From an uncultured Collinsella sp. (lineage in GTDB: Bacteria > Actinomycetota > Coriobacteriia > Coriobacteriales > Coriobacteriaceae): a stretch of DNA of 64,000 nt. The DNA lies in contig URAD01000008.1 in the NCBI GenBank assembly GCA_900545745.1, positions 1 through 64,000 on the forward strand, given 5' to 3'. Both the position numbers and the translations under genes were made by a program. The notes under the pieces are model-generated. The model saw nothing but the letters and a program-made list of their open reading frames with translations. It was not told where the DNA came from and searched no databases. Position 1 is the first letter of the stretch. Every line of letters starts with the position of its first letter. This document shows, piece after piece, positions 57,891 to 64,000 of this stretch.

Positions 57891-59168
57891 CTAGTGCTGC
57901 GCGACGACAACACCCAGGCCATCGGGGATGACGGCAACCTTGGCATCGGCACCCTTCATCTCAAAGGCGAGCTTGAGCGCCTCCTCGATAGTATTGACCG
58001 GCGTCATGTGCATATCCTTGATCATCTGGTGATCGCACAGGTCGGTAACCATGATCACAGGATGATGCGCCAGGATGCGGGCAAAGATCTGGCTCGTCCA
58101 CTGATCGGGCAGGGTCTCATCCTTGGGACGATCGATGCAGGCGCGCTCAAACTCCGCCGGGTCGTTGTCGGCGATGTTGTGATAGAAGCCCTCGCCGCCG
58201 TGACCGTCGGCACAACCGGCGACATCGATGATCACGCCACCCTCGGGAAGCGTGGCCTCGGCAGAGCACATGCCCTTCACGGCCTGGTAGATGTTCTGGT
58301 CGAGCGGGTAGCCGCCGTTGGTGGTGATGGCAATCTCGCACTCGACGGGCTCAACGCCGGCAAGGCTCTTTACGAACTCGCAGCCAGCCTCATGTGCCTT
58401 GTGAATGTCGCCGGCAAAAGAGCCGATGAGCTCGTGCTTGCCGTTAAGCACCACGTTGAGCACAAAGGCAAGGTGAGCCATCTCGGCGGCAGCAAACATG
58501 TCCTCGCTCACATGGTTATGGCACAGGTTGCCGGCACGCGAGTGAGAATCGTTCACAAACTGACCGTTGTGGTTGTACATGATGGTCTTGTAGCTGGCGA
58601 TACCAGGCAGCACGGACTTGCGGCTGCCAGAGAAACCGGCAAAGAAGTGCGGCTCAATAAAGCCCTCGGCAAGCAGCAGATCGCAATCGGCCGCAATCTT
58701 GTTGATGATGCACTCGCCACCAGAAGGCAAGGTACCGATCTTTTTCATCATGCTGTCGTCAGTCGCGACGTGCATAACGATTTCCTCGTTGGCAACGATC
58801 TCCTCGCCATACTTGTTGACGAGCTCCTCATGCGTCGACGGACGGTGCATACCCGTAGCAACCAAAATACGCACACGAGCCTCGGGCGCAGCGGAATGGA
58901 TGTGATGCAGCAGAATAGGCATCGTCACACGCGAGGGAACGGGACGCGTATGGTCGGAGCTAATGATGACAATATCCTTCTTGCCAGCACAAAGCTCCTC
59001 GAGCGAAGGTGAGCCATAAGGGTTGGCAAGCGACTCCTCTACCAGTTCTTCCTGCGATTTCGTGGTCTTAAACTCGTTTTGATGACCTTCCATCACACCC
59101 GCGAAGTTCTTATCCTCGAGCTCCAGATGCAACGTCTTGTGGTCAAACGGCAGTTCACATTCAAACAA
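57891..59168 (-). CDS. larA: Lactate racemase (nickel-dependent), LarA
   Basis: Interconverts D- and L-lactate using a nickel-pincer nucleotide tethered to a Lys. The 425-residue product (TTG start at 59168, ten bases after AAAGGAAGAGG) matches the known 424-residue length. ATG starts further upstream would add unsupported sequence. Motifs match the Lactobacillus enzyme closely: IVIISSDHTRPVPSRVTMPI, ILVATGMHRPSTHEELVNKY, EEIVMHVATDD, FFAGFSGSRKSVLPGIASYK (with the cofactor Lys), TTNGGYPLDQNIYQAVKGM and DGHGGEGFYHN. larD follows on the same strand, and larB-larC lie convergently 1.6 kb away. LarE, the sulfur transferase, is not in this window. Confidence 0.94.
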   Translation of the reverse strand: MFECELPFDHKTLHLELEDKNFAGVMEGHQNEFKTTKSQEELVEESLANPYGSPSLEELCAGKKDIVIISSDHTRPVPSRVTMPILLHHIHSAAPEARVRILVATGMHRPSTHEELVNKYGEEIVANEEIVMHVATDDSMMKKIGTLPSGGECIINKIAADCDLLLAEGFIEPHFFAGFSGSRKSVLPGIASYKTIMYNHNGQFVNDSHSRAGNLCHNHVSEDMFAAAEMAHLAFVLNVVLNGKHELIGSFAGDIHKAHEAGCEFVKSLAGVEPVECEIAITTNGGYPLDQNIYQAVKGMCSAEATLPEGGVIIDVAGCADGHGGEGFYHNIADNDPAEFERACIDRPKDETLPDQWTSQIFARILAHHPVIMVTDLCDHQMIKDMHMTPVNTIEEALKLAFEMKGADAKVAVIPDGLGVVVAQH

Positions 59169-59294
59169 TGACGAGCGCCCTCTTCCTTTCAACTGACACA
59201 CTAGATAAACCGTTGGAAGGATACGCCGCTCACCGAAAAACTCCACCGTCCACCGACTCATTAACACAACGTTCATATTTGCCCCATAACAAAA

Positions 59295-59324
59295 CGGCCG
59301 CGATCCCAAACGGGACCGCGGCCG
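59295..59324 (-). terminator. Terminator-like hairpin in the larA leader
   Basis: CGGCCGCGATCCC pairs with GGGACCGCGGCCG (one mismatch) around a 4-base loop. On the minus strand TTTTGTT follows. It is 127 bases upstream of larA, so it could be an attenuator or the end of a vanished gene. Confidence 0.65.
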
Positions 59325-59400
59325 CCTGTCAAAGACACTATAGACAGGATGATTTACGCAGCGCCGAGGCAAACATCTAGCCCGAGACGTACGCACGTAA

Positions 59401-59441
59401 GCCATTTTGCATAAATGCGTTAATTAATTGCATAAAATGGC
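59401..59441. promoter_or_regulatory. AT-rich palindrome upstream of larA
   Basis: GCCATTTT (59401-59408) and AAAATGGC (59434-59441) flank an AT-rich centre with TTAATTAA and two ATGC steps, a possible operator. Its relation to larA (230 bases away) is uncertain. Confidence 0.4.
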
Positions 59442-59801
59442 GCATGGATTTCTAGCCGTAACAGGGTGGTACCCTCCGGAGCGTGCATTTTTGCGAGTAT
59501 TCAGCATCGCGAGATAAGATTTTGGTGTCAAAAGTCTTTCAAAAGGTAGATAGTCCTCATAACTCGACCCATCTGGATAGCATGCGGCGAGAAACCAGCC
59601 ATATATGAACATCGCCAAAGCCCAATCGTCGTGCAAAAGCATCAACAGGGGCCGCGAACGTCACCCATAGCCTTATGCACCAATCTTTTGCTGCTGAAAA
59701 CTCCGTTTTTTGCACGTCGCTCCAAGCACCACCCTCACCCAGCGGCTGATCCGCCGAAGACCGGACATCGCAGGGCCCGCCATTAGTTTACTTTTAGGCA
59801 C
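59442..59801. other. Low-GC gap without a recognisable gene
   Basis: About 360 bases of lower GC than the surroundings. A 73-codon minus-strand frame (59424-59645; LHDDWALAMFIYGWFLAACY in its middle) has a protein-like hydrophobic pattern, but no ribosome site and no family I know. It could be a decayed gene. Nothing else is apparent. Confidence 0.45.
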
Positions 59802-59894
59802 ACTCCGCAGGACGCAAGAAGCCCTCGCCGCACTCCACGCTATGCGCGAAGCGCGCCTTATTCCCTTCAGCTTTAATCCCAGAAGACCGAGGAC
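59802..59894. repeat. Degenerate half of a nested-palindrome element
   Basis: ACTCCGCAGGACGCAAGAAG at 59802 matches the left junction of the 56969 element, and GACCGAGGAC at 59885 matches its right junction, but the inner stem's right arm and both outer arms are missing. It directly adjoins the intact copy at 59899. Confidence 0.7.
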
Positions 59895-59898
59895 GAAG

Positions 59899-60023
59899 GG
59901 ATCCGATGGGTTTCCCTCTGAATGCACTCCGCAGCACGAAGCCCCCTTATCCGCAGCTCCGAAGGAACAGGATAAGGGGGCTTCAAGTGCGAGGACGCAT
60001 TCAGAGGGAAACCCATCGGGTCC
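59899..60023. repeat. Nested palindrome with 27-bp outer arms downstream of ppc
   Basis: Outer arms 59899-59925 and 59997-60023 pair at 26 of 27. Inside are ACTCCGCAGCAC, a perfect terminator stem GAAGCCCCCTTATC / GATAAGGGGGCTTC (59938-59984) and AAGTGCGAGGAC. It starts 24 bases past the ppc stop. Junctions match the 56969 element, while arms and inner stem do not. Confidence 0.88.
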
Positions 60024-60047
60024 CGGTGAGAGCCACAGGGCTATCGA

Positions 60048-62861
60048 TTACCCCGTGTTCTGCAGTCCTGCCGAGACGCCGGTCACAGTCGAAAGAATCA
60101 GGCTCATGTACTCGGCCTTCTTCTCCTCGGCCATCTCGTCCTGGTTCATACGCACCTCGCGAAGGGCGCGGACCTGGGCGATGGACAGGGCGTCGACATA
60201 GGGGTTACGCACGCGGACGGCGCAGCCGAGCACGCGGCGGCGCTGCAGCGGCCACTCGTCACCGACGATGGCAAGGACCCACTTACGCGTGAGCTGCATC
60301 TCGGTAAAGACCTTCTCGGACAGATCCTGGCGATCGCCCAGGTGCAGATACATCTTGGCGATGCGCTGATCGGTCTTGGCGATCGACATCTCAATATTGT
60401 CGATAAAGGTGCGGAAGAACGGCCACTCCTGGTAGGCAGCCTTGAGCTGGTCAAGATCGCCAAGCTGCTCGCAGGCGGTGCCCAGGCCGTACCAAGCGGC
60501 CAGGTTAATGCGCGCCTGGCTCCAGCTGAAGATCCACGGAATGGTACGCAGGTCGTCGAGTGACTTCGCACCCAGACCGCGCTTGGCCGGACGCGAGCCG
60601 ATCGGCAGCAGACCGACCTCGGTCAGCGGCGTCACGGTCGAGAACCACGGTGTAAAGTCCTCGGTGTTCAGCAGGTCCAGATAGCGCTCGTGGCTTGCGG
60701 TGTTGAGCTTCTCGGCCATATCCCAGAACTTCTGCGTGGTCTCGGTGTTGGTCTTCTCGACACTCGGGGCCGACTGCAAAAGCGTTGCGGCAGCAACGGA
60801 CTCAACATGGCGCTGAGCCAGCGTGCGGTTGCCGTAACGGGCAAAGATGACCTCGCCCTGCTCGGTGAGCTTAAAGAAGCAGTTGACCGAACCCTTGGGC
60901 TGCGCCAGCACGGCCTTGTTGGCCGGGCCGCCACCACGGCCCACGGCACCGCCGCGACCGTGCATGAGCACCAGGTCGATATCGTTCTTCTCGGCCCACT
61001 TGGCGATGCGCTCCTGCGCGGAGTGCAGCGCGAGCATGGCCGTGGTAGGACCGGCGTCCTTGGAGGAGTCGGAATAGCCCAGCATGACCTCCATGCGGCG
61101 GTTGGTCTGGGCAAGGCGCTTTTGCACCACGGGCAGCGTAAGCATCTGGTCGAGCACGTCGATGCAGCCCTCGAGGTCCTCGAGCTGCTCGAACAGCGGG
61201 ATCACGTCGAGCTCGGGGACATCCTCCTCGTGTGCAAAGGACAGGTGGGCAAGCTCAAAGACGTCGGCCACATGCTGGGCGCTCTTGGTAAACGAGATGA
61301 TGTAGCGGTGCGCCATCTTCTTGCCGTAGCGCTTTTGGATGGAGCCGATAGCGCGGAAGGTATCGATGACCTCACGCGTCATGGGCTGCAGGTCGCCATG
61401 GATACCGTTCTCGTGGATATCCTTGAGGGCGCGGGCATGCACCACGGAATGCTGACGGAACTCCATCTCGACCATATGGAAGCCGAAGGACTCGACCTGC
61501 CAGATGATGGTCTGGACCGGGCCGTAGGCAGCACGGACGGCACCGCAGGCGGCTAGCGAGCGCTGGACGACGCGCAGGTCGTCCAGAAACTCATCGGCGC
61601 TGTGGTACATGGTGTCGGTGATGCGACGCACGGTGGCGTTCAGACGGTCGGCCATGACGAGCATGACGGCGCGATGCGGCTCGTGCTCGGAGATCAGCTC
61701 GGCGCGGGCCGTGTACCGAGGGCTCATCTCGACCTGATGGTTCCACAGGTTAATGAGCTCGGCCGACGGCTTGCTGTAGGTAGCCTCGAGCGTGAGGTTG
61801 CGGCCGATGTGGCGGCACTTGTCCTCGAGCTTGAGCACCATGTGCGTAAAGTACTTGGCAGCGACCTCGCGGCTCACCTTGGCGGTGACGTTGGGGTTAC
61901 CGTCGCGGTCGGAACCGATCCAGCTGCCGGGATGGAAGAACGCCGGGCACAGCGGCGGCACAGTACCGGCCTTGTCGCCCAGCACCCAGTCGTCAAAGCG
62001 ACGATAGATAACGGGGATAACGTCGAACAGCGTGTTATCGAAGATGTCGATGATGGTATCGGCTTCCTCGACCGGCGTGGGCTTCTTGAGCGCGATGGGG
62101 CTCGTACGCACCAGGGCGTCGATCTCCTGCAGCATATGGCGCTCGTTCTCCACCAGGTCGGAGCCGCCCAGACGCGGACGCTCCTCCAGCAGGTTGGAGA
62201 TACGGCGGATCTTGCCCTCGACGGCCTTACGACGGGCCTCGGTGGGATGTGCGGTAAAGACAGGGTGGAACTCAAGCTTGCCGAGCAGCTCGTTGGCACC
62301 CTCGACACCCATCTCGTTTACCAACTGGTGATAGGCGACGGTGAGTTCGTTAGCGGGATCGACCTCGGTATCGGTCGATGCGCCGGCCTCGCGCTCGCGC
62401 AGCTGCGCCACACGGTAGTTCTCCTCCGACAGGTTTGCCAGATGGAAAAAGCTCGTAAAGGCGCGGACAATGACCTGCTGCTTATCGAGCGGCAGGCTGT
62501 CGATCAAATCGACGACCTCACGAAATGCCACGGCAGTGGGCTCGTCGGCGGTGGGCACGCCCTGCTCGTCGACGGCTTCGTCGGCAGCGCAGGTACCGGG
62601 GTTGCCGGCATTGACCACAATCTCGGCTGTCAAAATCTTGTCGAACAGGTCCGCGATCTCGGGATCATACTCGCTAAGCACACGGCGCTCCAGGCGCAAG
62701 AACAGCGCCAGATTGTCGCGCAGCTCCTCGGGGATCTCGATCTCGGCGAGACGCTCCCTGGACTCGGCATTCGAGCCGATTCGGTTAACGAGGCGGTTGA
62801 CCACGGCAGCGACGCGCGCCGCGGCTTCGGGTACAGACTGGTTGCTTAGGTTCTCAGCCAC
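60048..62861 (-). CDS. ppc: Phosphoenolpyruvate carboxylase
   Basis: Anaplerotic enzyme that carboxylates PEP to oxaloacetate. The 937-residue protein has the catalytic His region VFTAHPTEARRKAVEGKI, GSDRDGNPNVTAKV, the PEP/Mg site SDSSKDAGPTTAMLALH, the Gly-rich loop HGRGGAVGRGGGPANKA, RTIPWIFSWSQARINLAAWY, and the C-terminal QNTG that completes the active site. I prefer GTG 62861 (MAENLSNQSVP...) because GGGAGGAAAC lies just before it. ATG 62873 is an alternative, but its AAGGAGG is too close. It is monocistronic with a good promoter about 40-50 bases upstream. Confidence 0.97.
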   Translation of the reverse strand: MAENLSNQSVPEAAARVAAVVNRLVNRIGSNAESRERLAEIEIPEELRDNLALFLRLERRVLSEYDPEIADLFDKILTAEIVVNAGNPGTCAADEAVDEQGVPTADEPTAVAFREVVDLIDSLPLDKQQVIVRAFTSFFHLANLSEENYRVAQLREREAGASTDTEVDPANELTVAYHQLVNEMGVEGANELLGKLEFHPVFTAHPTEARRKAVEGKIRRISNLLEERPRLGGSDLVENERHMLQEIDALVRTSPIALKKPTPVEEADTIIDIFDNTLFDVIPVIYRRFDDWVLGDKAGTVPPLCPAFFHPGSWIGSDRDGNPNVTAKVSREVAAKYFTHMVLKLEDKCRHIGRNLTLEATYSKPSAELINLWNHQVEMSPRYTARAELISEHEPHRAVMLVMADRLNATVRRITDTMYHSADEFLDDLRVVQRSLAACGAVRAAYGPVQTIIWQVESFGFHMVEMEFRQHSVVHARALKDIHENGIHGDLQPMTREVIDTFRAIGSIQKRYGKKMAHRYIISFTKSAQHVADVFELAHLSFAHEEDVPELDVIPLFEQLEDLEGCIDVLDQMLTLPVVQKRLAQTNRRMEVMLGYSDSSKDAGPTTAMLALHSAQERIAKWAEKNDIDLVLMHGRGGAVGRGGGPANKAVLAQPKGSVNCFFKLTEQGEVIFARYGNRTLAQRHVESVAAATLLQSAPSVEKTNTETTQKFWDMAEKLNTASHERYLDLLNTEDFTPWFSTVTPLTEVGLLPIGSRPAKRGLGAKSLDDLRTIPWIFSWSQARINLAAWYGLGTACEQLGDLDQLKAAYQEWPFFRTFIDNIEMSIAKTDQRIAKMYLHLGDRQDLSEKVFTEMQLTRKWVLAIVGDEWPLQRRRVLGCAVRVRNPYVDALSIAQVRALREVRMNQDEMAEEKKAEYMSLILSTVTGVSAGLQNTG

Positions 62862-62905
62862 GTTTCCTCCCATTCCTCCTTCTATGCACGTAACATGCGG
62901 TATTC

Positions 62906-63007
62906 ATTATAGGCGCTTGAGAAATACTTTCGACACTGATTGCGCTTTACCACACAAAAGTATTTTCTGCATTGCAAAGGTTTTTGCCCTAAATGGTCGT
63001 ATTTCTC
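62906..63007 (-). promoter_or_regulatory. ppc promoter and flanking inverted repeats
   Basis: A perfect TATAAT reads on the minus strand at 62911-62906, with TGTCGA about 18 bases upstream as a weak -35. The segment GAGAAATAC (62919-62927) has two partners: AAAGTATTTTCT near 62957-62968 and GTATTTCTC at 62999-63007. These repeats cover the -35 region and are candidate regulator sites. Confidence 0.6.
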
Positions 63008-63025
63008 GGTGGGCGGCATACGTAA

Positions 63026-63061
63026 ACGGGGGCATTCCGCATAAAAGCGAAACACCCCCGT
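63026..63061 (-). terminator. hisS terminator-like hairpin
   Basis: ACGGGGG (63026-63032) pairs with CCCCCGT (63055-63061), with an inner GCATTCCGC / GCGAAAC pairing. It lies about 60 bases past the hisS stop. Confidence 0.6.
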
Positions 63062-63119
63062 AACAATCGCTCGCAACGAGCTGAGCGTTTTAGTGAATCC
63101 ACAGCTCAAAAATCATGCG

Positions 63120-64000
63120 CTACAGGCGCTCGCGAACCGCCTCGACCACGTTGGCCAGATCGACGAGAACCTCGTCATGGCTCTCCATGTCGCGCACTTT
63201 GACCTTGCCGGCGGCAAGCTCGTCGCCACCCAGGACCAAAATGAGCTTGGCGCCCACCTTGTCGGCCTGCTTAAACTGGGCCTTGAGCGAACGGCCCTGA
63301 TAGTCGGCCTCGGTCACAATCCCTGCGGCGCGAAGCTGCTGCGTAATGGTAAAGACGTTCTGACGCAGCTCCTTGCCGGCGTTAGCAACGTAGACGCACG
63401 GGACCTCCTCGGCACCCAGATCGCTGCCAAAGGCCTGCAGGGCCAGCAGGGCACGCTCAAAACCGACAGCGAAGCCGACGCCCGCCGTAGGCTTGCCACC
63501 CTCGAGCTCGACCAAGCCGTCATAACGACCGCCGCCACCGATGGAGCCGACACCGGCGCCGGGAGCCTCGACCTCAAAGACAGTACGGGTGTAGTAGTCC
63601 AGGCCACGCACCAAGGTGGGATCCTCGACATATTCGATTCCCGCCGCATCCAAATAGCGTTTGACCTGCTCGTAGTGCTCGCGGCACTCGTCGCACAGGT
63701 TGTCGCCCATCAGCGGGGCCTCGGCCATGATCTCGCGGCAGTGGTCGTTCTTGCAGTCGAAGGCGCGCAGCGGGTTGAGCTCGGCGCGTTCGCGGCACTC
63801 GTCGCACATCTCGTCGGCGTGATCGAGAATGAACTGCTTGACCTGCTCGCGATAGGCCGGACGGCATTGGGCATCGCCCATTGAGTTAATGAGTAGACGA
63901 AGCTTGGAAAGATCGAAGCCCAGGCGCTTGTAAAACTCCATGAGCATAATGATGCACTCGGCGTCTGCCGCCGGATCGGGAGCGCCGAGCCACTCGATGC
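63120..64000 (-). CDS. hisS: Histidyl-tRNA synthetase, C-terminal part
   Basis: Class II synthetase charging tRNA(His). The window holds about 293 codons up to the right edge, so roughly the first third is missing; the frame is open through base 64000 (WLGAPDPAADAECIIMLMEF at the edge). Present motifs are the HisRS-specific RGLDYYTRTVFEV (HisA), GGGGRYDGLVE and GVGFAVGFERALLAL (motif 3), then the anticodon-binding domain with VYVANAGKELRQNVFTI and SLKAQFKQADKVGAKLILVL. Two Cys pairs in the insertion (MCDECRERAE, NLCDECREHYE, with FDCKNDHC between) look like a zinc site found in many bacterial HisRS. It ends before a terminator-like hairpin. Confidence 0.95.
   Translation of the reverse strand, partial: IEWLGAPDPAADAECIIMLMEFYKRLGFDLSKLRLLINSMGDAQCRPAYREQVKQFILDHADEMCDECRERAELNPLRAFDCKNDHCREIMAEAPLMGDNLCDECREHYEQVKRYLDAAGIEYVEDPTLVRGLDYYTRTVFEVEAPGAGVGSIGGGGRYDGLVELEGGKPTAGVGFAVGFERALLALQAFGSDLGAEEVPCVYVANAGKELRQNVFTITQQLRAAGIVTEADYQGRSLKAQFKQADKVGAKLILVLGGDELAAGKVKVRDMESHDEVLVDLANVVEAVRERL

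Noticed and set aside
59424..59645. 73-codon minus-strand gene before larA
   Set aside because: No ribosome site and no recognisable family; kept only as part of the low-GC gap description.
1..64000. tRNA or rRNA genes
   Set aside because: I looked for the T-arm GGTTCRA pattern and for conserved rRNA segments on both strands and saw none. A tRNAscan-SE run would settle this.

Overview
The window looks like a chromosomal segment of a Coriobacteriia member, most likely Collinsella. This is inferred from base composition (about 60% GC by eye in the core genes), strong AGGAGG-type ribosome binding sites, GTG and TTG starts, and gene content: GatCAB, a GlnR-like regulator beside glnA, a full Kdp operon, a nickel-dependent lactate racemase cluster, an Old-Yellow/BaiCD-type oxidoreductase and sortase-assembled pili. 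No tRNA, rRNA, CRISPR array, phage or intact insertion sequence is visible.

Layout. 1-2.7 kb: start of an ABC transporter gene, a divergent AraC regulator, and a DUF4143 ATPase with a 75-bp palindrome upstream. 3-6.6 kb: gatC-gatA-gatB, coupled by overlapping stop/start codons. 6.9-17 kb: a pilus locus on the minus strand (1107-aa beta-helix tip adhesin, two pilins, class C sortase), with an AbiE-like toxin-antitoxin pair between pilins and sortase. 17.5-28.7 kb: HAD phosphatase, MFS transporter, a moaC-mobB fusion with moaA, a DUF559-like protein, a MATE pump with its MerR regulator, and ligA. 29-37 kb: HtrA protease, GlnR-like regulator and glnA, LacI and GntR regulators, an AAA ATPase behind tandem repeats, and a GntR pseudogene. 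37-47.6 kb: a flavin/Fe-S oxidoreductase, kdpFABC (including an unpredicted 28-codon kdpF) and divergent kdpDE. 47.6-53.6 kb: feoA-feoA-feoB with a FeoB-associated Cys-rich protein, an HPr with Asp at position 46, and aspS. 53.8-64 kb: serB, larB-larC-tetR, a lactate/glycerol channel and larA, ppc, and the 3' part of hisS.

The genes form several physiological units: tRNA-dependent amidation (GatCAB plus an AspRS with the His of non-discriminating enzymes), potassium uptake with its own two-component system, ferrous iron uptake with candidate DtxR-type boxes, lactate stereo-interconversion with a His-rich nickel-binding LarC, and surface pilus assembly.

The most unusual property is in the intergenic DNA. 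It is packed with palindromic elements of several families: 33-bp CCACCACAAAGG hairpins, 65-bp CCATCACAACATTCGA palindromes, GTTGCGGTGG palindromes, a 203-bp element with perfect 29-bp terminal inverted repeats, an exactly phased array of three 46-bp hairpins (period 62), and a family of nested palindromes. In the nested family a terminator stem with a conserved ACTCCGCAGGAC-like junction sits inside long outer arms whose sequence is unique to each locus, immediately 3' of minus-strand genes. I consider this last family the best candidate for something undescribed.
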